From RGIG8748 sp045532255 (lineage in GTDB: Bacteria; Bacillota; Clostridia; UMGS1810): a stretch of 5,968 nucleotides of DNA. How positions within the stretch are numbered: position 1 is the stretch's first letter; every line of letters begins with the position of its first letter. The stretch covers positions 1 to 5,968 of the forward strand of contig JAZSFO010000057.1 in assembly GCA_045532255.1 (NCBI GenBank), read 5' to 3'. The notes under the pieces were generated by a model. The model saw nothing but the letters and a program-made list of their open reading frames with translations, searched no databases and had not been told where the DNA came from. The translations under genes and the position numbers were made by a program. This document shows, one piece after another, positions 1 to 5,208 of the stretch.

Positions 1-37
1 AGAAACATTAAGAAAAATTGAGAAAACAATCTCGTGA
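1..37 (+). CDS. Possible 3' end of an unidentified plus-strand gene (partial)
   Basis: Reading in frame from base 2 gives eleven residues (ETLRKIEKTIS), then two adjacent stops, TGA TGA, at 35-40. The other two plus frames stop earlier or have no context. The case for a real gene end is the charged, helix-like composition, the doubled stop, and a strong hairpin about 28 bases later whose plus-strand tail is T-rich (TATTTTATCTT). Such a gene would converge on the rubrerythrin gene. The fragment is far too short to identify, and chance remains quite possible. Confidence 0.35.
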   Translation, partial: ETLRKIEKTIS

Positions 38-64
38 TGAAATCATTGGGAAAGGGCATAAGCA

Positions 65-91
65 AAGGGTTTGGAGCATCTCCAAACCCTT
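65..91. terminator. Bidirectional rho-independent terminator, end of the rubrerythrin gene
   Basis: A perfect 12-bp stem (65-76 with 80-91, AAGGGTTTGGAG and its complement) encloses a 3-base loop. It starts 9 bases beyond the rubrerythrin stop. On the minus strand it is followed by TTGCTTATG, a weak T tract. On the plus strand it is followed by ATTTTATCTT, a better one. It probably serves the rubrerythrin transcript and any plus-strand gene entering from the left. Confidence 0.75.
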
Positions 92-99
92 ATTTTATC

Positions 100-687
100 T
101 TAACCAAAGTATCTTTTCAAAAGTCCTTCAAGACCTTTCCCGTGACGAGCTTCGTCCCTCGCCATCTCATGAACAGTATCATGTATAGCGTCAAGACCAT
201 TCTTCTTAGCACATGCTGCAAGGTCAAACTTACCCTGAGTTGCACCGTATTCGCAGTCAACTCTCCATCTTAAGTTATCCTTGGTTGTAGCCTTCATGTT
301 AGGCTCAAGGTCCTCGCCGAGAAGCTCTGCAAATTTTGCAGCGTGCTCTGCTTCTTCATATGCTGCCTTTTCCCAATAGAGACCAACCTCGGGATATCCT
401 TCGCGGTGTGCAATTCTTGCCATGCAAAGATACATACCAACCTCTGCACACTCTCCGTTAAAGTTAGCCATAAGCTGTTCAAATATATACTTCTTATCTT
501 CCTCGCTGATGTCGGGGTTATTCTTTACGGTCTTTGCATATACGCCGTATTCATGCTCTGCAGCAAGAGGTGCATCCTCTGCCATTTCCTTGAACTTATC
601 CTGAGGCACCTTACAAACAGGGCACTTTTCGGGAGCTGCTTCTCCCTCGTGAACATAACCGCAAACTGAACATACAAACTTTTTCAT
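100..687 (-). CDS. Reverse rubrerythrin (rubredoxin-first), NADH-dependent peroxide-reducing protein
   Basis: This 195-residue cytosolic protein has an N-terminal rubredoxin-type Fe(Cys)4 domain (C6xxC9 and C22xxC25, within CSVCG and CPVCK) followed by a ferritin-like diiron four-helix domain from about residue 65. Visible candidate diiron ligands are E79/E82, the ExxH of E112-H115, E146 and the ExxH of E179-H182. Classic rubrerythrins carry the rubredoxin domain last. The reversed order is that of clostridial reverse rubrerythrins, which reduce hydrogen peroxide (and oxygen) with electrons from NADH via a reductase and are PerR-regulated in Clostridium acetobutylicum. The start is the ATG at 687, with GGGAGG at 697-702 nine bases upstream. 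An upstream in-frame ATG at 717 has no ribosome site and lies in the operator. It lies 74 bases after perR on the same strand, with its own promoter and operator. Confidence 0.93.
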   Translation of the reverse strand: MKKFVCSVCGYVHEGEAAPEKCPVCKVPQDKFKEMAEDAPLAAEHEYGVYAKTVKNNPDISEEDKKYIFEQLMANFNGECAEVGMYLCMARIAHREGYPEVGLYWEKAAYEEAEHAAKFAELLGEDLEPNMKATTKDNLRWRVDCEYGATQGKFDLAACAKKNGLDAIHDTVHEMARDEARHGKGLEGLLKRYFG

Positions 688-716
688 AATTTTATTCCTC
701 CCAAAAATTAAAATCA

Positions 717-739
717 ATAATAGTAACTGTTACTGTTAT
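717..739 (-). promoter_or_regulatory. Candidate PerR operator at the rubrerythrin promoter
   Basis: An imperfect palindrome is centred on T728. Counting 716-740, 11 of 12 symmetric pairs match, with an uninterrupted core AGTAAC-T-GTTACT. It overlaps the -10 box (738-743) and covers the expected transcription start, so a bound protein would repress. The same sequence with three C/T differences sits in the same register at the perR promoter (1174-1196). The adjacent PerR gene makes PerR the likely ligand. That assignment is inference, because the site is not a classic TTATAAT-N-ATTATAA box. Confidence 0.7.
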
Positions 740-765
740 TATAGCACATTATTTTATTTTGTCAA
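738..765 (-). promoter_or_regulatory. Sigma-A promoter of the rubrerythrin gene
   Basis: On the minus strand there is a perfect -35 box TTGACA (760-765), a 16-base spacer and a perfect -10 box TATAAT (738-743). The expected start is near 731, giving a leader of about 44 bases. The -35 box contains the TGA stop of perR (762-764). The candidate operator overlaps the -10 box, consistent with a strong promoter held off by a repressor. Confidence 0.85.
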
Positions 766-1154
766 GTGTTTCTTAAACATTTTTTGCAAGTTCCAAAAAA
801 CAAGGTTGAATGTTTGGTTACTCTGCCTCCCGTAGCAAGCTCTGCATCGGTGTTAATCTTAACATCAACAGGGACATCCACATCATCTACTCTTCCGCAG
901 TTTTCGCAGACAAAGTGATAGTGCTCACCGGGATTGCCGTCGTATCTCTCGCAGGCTCCTGCGGCGGAAATCTTAAGAATTTGTCCCAGGTTCTCGAGAA
1001 GTGACAGATTGCGGTACACTGTACCCAGACTGAGTTTTGGAAAATCCGGCTTAATGTCTGTATAAATCTGCTCTGCTGTCGGGTGGTCATATCTTTGGCG
1101 AAGTAAATCCAGTATGGCATCTCTCTGCCTGCTGTGTTTAATATTCGACTGCAT
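762..1154 (-). CDS. perR: PerR-type peroxide-sensing Fur-family repressor
   Basis: This 130-residue Fur-family protein has an N-terminal winged helix (about 8-75; recognition segment near LSLGTVYRNL, 41-50) and a C-terminal dimerisation/metal domain. All five regulatory ligands of Bacillus subtilis PerR align: His24 (in DHPTAEQIY), Asp72 (RYD), His78 and His80 (HYH), and Asp91. Asp at the last position is the PerR signature; iron-sensing Fur has Glu there. The structural zinc site is C83xxC86 and C123xxC126. In the known family, peroxide oxidises a histidine ligand of the Fe-bound form and releases DNA. The start is the ATG at 1154, six bases from AGGAGG (1161-1166); an out-of-frame ATG at 1159 is too close to that site. 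Compared with the Bacillus protein, the N-terminus is shorter by about 13 residues. There is no terminator before the rubrerythrin gene, so readthrough is likely. Confidence 0.92.
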   Translation of the reverse strand: MQSNIKHSRQRDAILDLLRQRYDHPTAEQIYTDIKPDFPKLSLGTVYRNLSLLENLGQILKISAAGACERYDGNPGEHYHFVCENCGRVDDVDVPVDVKINTDAELATGGRVTKHSTLFFGTCKKCLRNT

Positions 1155-1173
1155 TTCATCCCTCCTCTAGACG

Positions 1174-1196
1174 ATAACAGTAATTGTTATTGTTAT
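1174..1196 (-). promoter_or_regulatory. Candidate PerR operator at the perR promoter (autoregulation)
   Basis: A palindrome centred on T1185 matches at 9 of 11 symmetric pairs. It is identical to the rubrerythrin operator at 20 of 23 positions, the three changes being C/T swaps. It overlaps the perR -10 box by two bases, exactly as the other copy does. On the plus strand it contains the hexamer ATTGTT twice in tandem followed by ATTATA, so more than one overlapping dimer site is conceivable. Negative autoregulation is the simplest reading. Confidence 0.68.
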
Positions 1197-1223
1197 TATA
1201 TCATGGGGTTTTTTAAAATGCAA
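1195..1223 (-). promoter_or_regulatory. Sigma-A promoter of perR
   Basis: On the minus strand a perfect -10 box TATAAT (1195-1200) is preceded by a 17-base spacer and a weak -35 box TTGCAT (1218-1223). The expected start, near 1188, lies inside the candidate operator. The weaker -35 box suggests lower output than the rubrerythrin promoter. Confidence 0.7.
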
Positions 1224-1250
1224 GAGTTTTTTGAAAAAAATTTTTAATGC

Positions 1251-1279
1251 TTGAAAATTTTTCTGCTTTGTCTTATACT
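1251..1279 (+). promoter_or_regulatory. Sigma-A promoter of the DUF896 gene
   Basis: TTGAAA (1251-1256), a 17-base spacer and TATACT (1274-1279) predict a start near 1286, about 30 bases before the ATG at 1316. The region between this and the divergent perR -35 box is made of A and T tracts. An inverted repeat, CTTATA-N5-TATAAG (1272-1288), overlaps the -10 box and could be a regulator site. No Firmicute LexA box (GAAC-N4-GTTC) is seen. Confidence 0.6.
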
Positions 1280-1315
1280 GTATATAAGTGTGTATATGCT
1301 TAAGGAGGACAAAAA

Positions 1316-1486
1316 ATGGATGAAAAGAAAATAGAGAGAATAAACTACCTGTCCCGCAAGGAAAGAAGCGGAGAAAAGCTGACAGACAAAGAAAAGGAAG
1401 AACAGACAGCATTAAGACGGGAATATATAGATTCTGTAAAAAGAAACTTAAGAAATCAGCTTGAAGGGATAGAGATTAAATCTTGA
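1316..1486 (+). CDS. DUF896 (YnzC-family) small cytosolic protein
   Basis: This 56-residue, highly charged protein of unknown biochemical function contains the DUF896 pattern: IERINYLSRK near the start, then LTDKEKEEQ, then LRREYIDSVKRNLRNQL. The family forms a short helical hairpin. Bacillus subtilis YnzC belongs to it and lies in the LexA-controlled yneA-yneB-ynzC operon, but here the gene stands alone, divergent from perR. The start is clear: AAGGAGG (1302-1308) seven bases before the ATG. The protein stops shortly after the conserved helices (ending GIEIKS), about 20 residues earlier than YnzC, so the usual polar C-terminal tail is missing. The stop codon lies in the -35 box of the next promoter. 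The family call is firm; the role is unknown. Confidence 0.85.
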   Translation: MDEKKIERINYLSRKERSGEKLTDKEKEEQTALRREYIDSVKRNLRNQLEGIEIKS

Positions 1487-1511
1487 CTACTTTAGTCAGA
1501 TGTATTATAAT
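1483..1511 (+). promoter_or_regulatory. Upstream promoter (P1) between the DUF896 gene and pheS
   Basis: TTGACT (1483-1488), a 17-base spacer and TATAAT (1506-1511) make a near-consensus sigma-A promoter. Its -35 box includes the TGA stop of the DUF896 gene. A start near 1518 would put the hairpin at 1528-1547 about ten bases into the transcript, so it may drive a small RNA or a long pheS leader. Confidence 0.65.
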
Positions 1512-1525
1512 AAATACAATCAATG
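1506..1525 (+). repeat. Direct repeat, copy A (TATAATAAA plus TACAATCAATG)
   Basis: The unit contains a -10 box and the start-site region. It recurs at 1607-1630 with the same TATAATAAATA and TACAATCAATG elements and a short spacer change (four extra bases, including GA). The spacing between copies is 101 bases. The match covers essentially all of this 20-base copy. Confidence 0.7.
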
Positions 1526-1527
1526 TT

Positions 1528-1547
1528 CAAAAGGCACTTGCCTTTTG
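1528..1547 (+). terminator. Terminator-like hairpin after the DUF896 gene
   Basis: A perfect 9-bp inverted repeat, CAAAAGGCA (1528-1536) with TGCCTTTTG (1539-1547), is followed by TTCTTATGTGTTT. It lies 41 bases after the DUF896 stop and probably ends that transcript. It also lies downstream of promoter P1, so it could act as an attenuator in the pheS leader. The T tract is interrupted, so efficiency is uncertain. Confidence 0.55.
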
Positions 1548-1578
1548 TTCTTATGTGTTTATTGAACCATTTAAGGAA

Positions 1579-1598
1579 ACAAGCCGTTGGAGGCTTGT
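1579..1598 (+). other. Second hairpin upstream of pheS
   Basis: ACAAGCC (1579-1585) pairs with GGCTTGT (1592-1598) around a 6-base loop, followed by ATTTAT. It could end a short transcript from P1, or be part of a structured leader. The T tail is poor, and it sits immediately upstream of the pheS-proximal promoter. Confidence 0.45.
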
Positions 1599-1603
1599 AT
1601 TTA

Positions 1604-1612
1604 TGGTATAAT
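1604..1612 (+). promoter_or_regulatory. Extended -10 promoter (P2) of pheST
   Basis: TGGTATAAT is a perfect TATAAT (1607-1612) with the extended TG-N element at 1604-1606. No good -35 box lies at 16-18 bases; TTGGAG at 1587 is too close. A start near 1619 gives a leader of about 53 bases before pheS. Confidence 0.6.
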
Positions 1613-1630
1613 AAATAGATACAATCAATG
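1607..1630 (+). repeat. Direct repeat, copy B
   Basis: This is the second copy of the unit at 1506-1525: TATAATAAATA, then GA, then TACAATCAATG. The upstream sequences of the two copies differ, so only the -10 box and start region are duplicated. Confidence 0.7.
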
Positions 1631-1671
1631 AATAATTATTGTTTGATATACATTAATATAAGGAGGATAAC

Positions 1672-2724
1672 ATGGACCAGCAGATTATTGCCATGAGAGA
1701 CAAGCTTGACGCAGAGCTTAGTGCAGCAAAAGACCTGTCCGAGCTTGATGCCATAAGAGTTACATACCTTGGCAAAAAGGGATGTATTACAGAGCTTATG
1801 AAGAACATGAAGGATTTGTCTCCCGAAGAGAAAAAGAGCTTCGGTCAGGATGTCAACATGTTAAAAAACGAGGCAACGCAGAAGATTGCCGACAGAATAC
1901 AGGAGCTTAGAGACGAGGAAATCAAGAGGGAAATTCTTTCTACTCCCGAATTTGACCTTTCTATACCTGCGGATATGACCAGAGGCTCATACCACCCCAT
2001 CACCTTAGTGCAGAGAGAGTGCGAAAGAATATTCAAGACAATGGGCTTTACCGTAGAGGATTACAGCGAGGTTGTAACCGACTACGAATGCTTTGAATCA
2101 CTCAATATCCCCAAGCACCACCCCGCAAGAGATATGCAGGATACCTATTATCTTGACAACGGTCAGCTTCTTAAGACACAGACATCTGCAGCGCAGAACG
2201 CAATATACAGAAAGTACAAAGATGCCCTTGTAAATGACGGCGTGCCGATAAAGGCTATCTTCCCCGGAAGATGCTTCAGAAATGAAGCAACAGATGCCTG
2301 CCACGAGAACACCTTCTTCCAGATGGAAGGCGTAATGGTTGACAAAAACATCTCCATATCAAACCTTATTTACTTTATGAAGACCATGCTTTCCGAGGTT
2401 TTTAGAAAAGATATAAAGGTTCGTCTCCGCCCCGGATTTTTCCCGTTCGTTGAGCCGGGCTTTGAGCTTGACATAAGCTGTCTCATATGCGGCGGCGAGG
2501 GCTGTCCCTCCTGCAAGCACAGCGGATGGCTGGAGCTTTGCCCCTGCGGTATGATACATCCTCAGGTGCTTATAGACGGCGGAATAGACCCCGAAGAGTA
2601 CACAGGCTTTGCCTTCGGTCTGGGTCTTACAAGACTTGCCATGATGAAGTACGGCATCAAGGATATCCGCGACTTAAACAGCGGAAGTCTCAAGTGCATG
2701 AGCCAGTTTACTGACGACGAGTAA
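1672..2724 (+). CDS. pheS: Phenylalanyl-tRNA synthetase alpha subunit
   Basis: This is the 350-residue catalytic subunit of the class II (alpha-beta)2 enzyme that charges tRNA-Phe with phenylalanine. Residues 1-90 form the charged coiled-coil tRNA-binding arm (TYLGKKGCITELMK at 31-44). The catalytic core follows: HPARDMQDTYY (150-160), LLKTQTSAAQ (167-175 region), motif 2 with GRCFRNEATDACH (199-211) and FFQMEG (215-220), and motif 3 with GFAFGLGLTRLAMM (312-325). Ala314 is at the position equivalent to E. coli Ala294, which shapes the amino-acid pocket. Residues 270-292 hold six cysteines (C270, C273, C278, C281, C290, C292). Bacillus keeps the first four, but the last pair (LCPCG) is unusual. 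The start is set by AGGAGG (1661-1666) five bases upstream. The gene is full length. No T-box (no TGGNACCGCG-like element) precedes it. Confidence 0.97.
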   Translation: MDQQIIAMRDKLDAELSAAKDLSELDAIRVTYLGKKGCITELMKNMKDLSPEEKKSFGQDVNMLKNEATQKIADRIQELRDEEIKREILSTPEFDLSIPADMTRGSYHPITLVQRECERIFKTMGFTVEDYSEVVTDYECFESLNIPKHHPARDMQDTYYLDNGQLLKTQTSAAQNAIYRKYKDALVNDGVPIKAIFPGRCFRNEATDACHENTFFQMEGVMVDKNISISNLIYFMKTMLSEVFRKDIKVRLRPGFFPFVEPGFELDISCLICGGEGCPSCKHSGWLELCPCGMIHPQVLIDGGIDPEEYTGFAFGLGLTRLAMMKYGIKDIRDLNSGSLKCMSQFTDDE

Positions 2725-2738
2725 GGGGGAATTGACAC

Positions 2739-5099
2739 ATGTTTTTATCTATGAATTGGATTTCTGACTTTGTAGATTTATCGGGTCTTGACAAAACAAA
2801 GCTCATAAATCAGTTTTCACTCTCTGCCGCAGAGGTGGAAAACGAAATTTTTTACAAAGGCAGTGATATAAGCGGTATAGTAGTTGCCGAGATTAAGTCC
2901 GTTGAGGACCATCCTGATTCAAAGAAGCTTCATTTGCTTAAGGTTGATGCAGGCGACGGCAAGCTCACAGATGTAGTTTGCGGTGCTCCCAATGTAAGAG
3001 TAGGTCTCAAGACCGCATTTGCAAAGGTGGGTGCTCAGGTTGGGGAAATAACAATATCCCCCAGACCCGTTGCAGGCTATACATCATACGGAATGTGCTG
3101 TTCCGAAAAGGAAATCGGTATCAGTGATGATGGCTCAGGAATAATGGAAATTACAGAGGATATTGCAAACGGTACAGACCTTAAGAGCATATATGACATA
3201 GAAGACATTATATTCGAGGTTGACAACAAGTCTCTTACAAATCGCCCTGACCTTTGGGGTCACTACGGTATAGCAAGAGAGTTTGCAACACTTGCAGGAA
3301 GAGAGCTTAAGCCACTTGAGTGTGTGGACCTTTCTCAGTACAATTCGCTTCCTCAAATAGACATGAAGATAGAGGATAAGCTCTGTCAGAGATACTCATG
3401 TCTCAAGGTTTCCAACATCACAAAGACAGTAAGCCCCGTAAATATGCGCATAAGACTTTTTTACTGCGGAATGAGGGGAATTAACCTTCTTGCAGACCTT
3501 ACAAACTACCTTATGCTTGAGATGGGACAGCCGATGCATGCCTTTGACTCACGCAAGGTAGAAAGCATAAGAATAAAAAGATTTGATAAAGGCTTTACAT
3601 TCCGTACTCTTGACGGCATAGACAGAGAGATAGACGAAAACACACTTATGATATGTAACGGTGACACACCTGTTGCAATTGCAGGTATCATGGGCGGTCT
3701 TGACTCGGAAATCGTTGATGACACAACCGAGCTTACACTCGAGAGTGCTACATTTGATGCAGTATCAATACGAAAGTCTACAGTCCGTCTATCACACAGA
3801 ACAGATGCGTCAATGAGATACGAAAAATGTCTTGACCCCGAAATGACGGTTCCCGCAATCGCAAGATTTGTAAAGCTCCTTACAGATATTGACCCCGAAA
3901 TGAAGGTTATATCCTCACTCACCGATGAGTACGCATATCATTACGATACCGTAGAGCTTTCGTTCGACAAGAGCTATGTTGACCGCTACACAGGTATAGA
4001 GATATCCTCGGATACCATTTGCCGTACTCTCAAATCGCTTGGCTTCAAGGTTGATGCAGATGGCGACAGCTTCCATGTGACAGTACCCTCATGGAGAGCA
4101 ACCAAGGATGTAACGCTTAAGGCGGATATAATAGAAGAAATCACAAGAATTTACGGATACGACAACTTTGATGTACACACCGCTATGGCTCCGCTTTATC
4201 CCGTAAGAGCAGCTGAAGAGAAGACTGTTGAGGACAGAATTAAGGATATCCTTGTAAAAAGATATTCCCTCCACGAGCTTCACTCATATATCTGGGCATA
4301 TCACGATGAATACAAGGCACTCGGAATAGATATAGAAAACAATGTAAAGCTGGTTAATTCTGCAAACCCCAACATTGAGACTATAAGAAAGTCCATAATT
4401 CCCACACAGCTTTGCCAGGTTAAATACAACACAGGCTACTCAGCCAAATTCGGTGTGTTTGAGATAGGAAGAGTTGTAGAGGGATTAAAGGCTGACGGAC
4501 TTTGCAACGAGCGTAAAAAGCTCGCCATAACTCTGTTTAGCAAAAAGGATACTGTAGAGGAGCTCTACCGTGAGCTTTACACAATGCTTTGTGTTATTGC
4601 AGACGATATCAAGCATCAGGAAATATCCGCAAGCAAAAAGGAAGCAACACTCTCTTACCAGCACCTTAGAAACCTCAATACAATTGAGTGTGTAGGAAAA
4701 GCGATAGGCGAAATCGGCGTTGTTCACCCCTCTGTATCCAAGAAGATAGACAAGAAGGCATCTATTGTGTATGCAGAGATTGATATGGAAGAAATAAGCT
4801 CGATAGAAAACTTAAGTATATCTTACTCAGAGCCGTCACGATTCCCCGAGATGGAAATTGACCTTTCCTTTGTGGCAGAGAAGTTTGCCCCCATATCCGA
4901 TGCGATAAAGGAACAGAATTGTGCTCTCATAAAGAAGGTCAGCGTAACAGACATCTACGAGGACGAGAGCGGAAAATCCATAACGGTAAGAATGATATTC
5001 TCCCACCCCGACAGAACCCTCACAAGAGAAGAGGTTATGGAGGTTGCGGATGCAATAATTGCAAGTCTGGAAAGCAAGGGAATAATGCTTAAGAAATAG
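2739..5099 (+). CDS. pheT: Phenylalanyl-tRNA synthetase beta subunit
   Basis: This 786-residue structural, tRNA-binding and editing subunit pairs with PheS. Domains in order: an OB-fold tRNA-binding domain (about 43-150; DHPDSKKLHLLKVD, then GMCCSEKEIG); the NRPDLWGHYGIARE segment (168-181); the B3/B4 editing domain (about 210-385; TNYLMLEMGQPMHAFD ending at 270, GIMGG 316-320); B5 (about 405-475; PSWRATKDVTLKADIIEEI); a catalytically dead synthetase-like core (about 490-690; FEIGRV); and a C-terminal FDX-ACB anticodon-binding domain (about 697-786; SRFPEMEIDLSFV, HPDRTLTREEV). B3/B4 hydrolyses mischarged Tyr-tRNA-Phe. The start at 2739 gives the family N-terminus (LSMNWISDFVDL) and has AAGGGGGA eight bases upstream. 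It lies 14 bases after pheS, so co-transcription is expected. Length is near the usual 790-800 residues. Confidence 0.97.
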   Translation: MFLSMNWISDFVDLSGLDKTKLINQFSLSAAEVENEIFYKGSDISGIVVAEIKSVEDHPDSKKLHLLKVDAGDGKLTDVVCGAPNVRVGLKTAFAKVGAQVGEITISPRPVAGYTSYGMCCSEKEIGISDDGSGIMEITEDIANGTDLKSIYDIEDIIFEVDNKSLTNRPDLWGHYGIAREFATLAGRELKPLECVDLSQYNSLPQIDMKIEDKLCQRYSCLKVSNITKTVSPVNMRIRLFYCGMRGINLLADLTNYLMLEMGQPMHAFDSRKVESIRIKRFDKGFTFRTLDGIDREIDENTLMICNGDTPVAIAGIMGGLDSEIVDDTTELTLESATFDAVSIRKSTVRLSHRTDASMRYEKCLDPEMTVPAIARFVKLLTDIDPEMKVISSLTDEYAYHYDTVELSFDKSYVDRYTGIEISSDTICRTLKSLGFKVDADGDSFHVTVPSWRATKDVTLKADIIEEITRIYGYDNFDVHTAMAPLYPVRAAEEKTVEDRIKDILVKRYSLHELHSYIWAYHDEYKALGIDIENNVKLVNSANPNIETIRKSIIPTQLCQVKYNTGYSAKFGVFEIGRVVEGLKADGLCNERKKLAITLFSKKDTVEELYRELYTMLCVIADDIKHQEISASKKEATLSYQHLRNLNTIECVGKAIGEIGVVHPSVSKKIDKKASIVYAEIDMEEISSIENLSISYSEPSRFPEMEIDLSFVAEKFAPISDAIKEQNCALIKKVSVTDIYEDESGKSITVRMIFSHPDRTLTREEVMEVADAIIASLESKGIMLKK

Positions 5100-5147
5100 T
5101 GAATTTGCTCAAATGAAAATCGATAAGATTAAAAGTTAATTCACATC

Positions 5148-5208
5148 AAAAACAAGGGCGTGTCTCAACAAGTGATTTTTCACTAAATTGAGGCAACGCC
5201 CTGTTTTT
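5148..5208. terminator. Bidirectional terminator shared by pheT and the convergent XRE gene
   Basis: A long imperfect hairpin pairs GGGCGT (5156-5161) with ACGCCC (5196-5201) and G-T-CTCAA (5162-5168) with TTGAGGC (5188-5194), then AGTG with CACT around a short T-rich loop. It is flanked by AAAAAC on the left and GTTTTT (5203-5208) on the right, so either transcript ends in a T run. It starts 49 bases after the pheT stop. Its right arm encodes the last codons of the convergent XRE gene. Confidence 0.85.

Noticed and set aside
343..669. Plus-strand frame opposite the rubrerythrin gene
   Set aside because: It is a Cys/Leu-rich shadow of a well-supported gene with no ribosome site or promoter.
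688..717. Longer rubrerythrin start at ATG 717 (10 extra residues)
   Set aside because: It has no ribosome site, lies within the operator, and the extra residues are absent from the family; ATG 687 has GGGAGG at ideal spacing.
887..1159. Alternative minus-strand frame starting at ATG 1159
   Set aside because: It overlaps perR in another frame, its ATG is only one base from the ribosome site, and its product resembles no known protein.
1276..1285. TACTGTATAT resembling half of an E. coli LexA box upstream of the DUF896 gene
   Set aside because: The second half (ATATACAGTA) is absent, and Firmicute LexA recognises GAAC-N4-GTTC, which is not present.
1167..1412. Minus-strand frame of 81 codons antisense to the DUF896 gene
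   Set aside because: Its low-complexity Phe/Leu/Ser-rich product and its ITITIT tail are by-products of the DUF896 complement and the operator repeats; it has no ribosome site.
1624..1647. AT-rich inverted repeat between the pheS promoter and its ribosome site
   Set aside because: The arms are four to five A/T bases with mismatches, as expected by chance in such sequence.
1487..1671. T-box riboswitch ahead of pheS
   Set aside because: No TGGNACCGCG-like T-box element, no AG-bulge stem I and too little space; only two simple hairpins are visible.
3506..3922. Minus-strand frame of 138 codons inside pheT
   Set aside because: It is a Ser/Ile/Val-rich shadow of the B3/B4 domain with no start signals.
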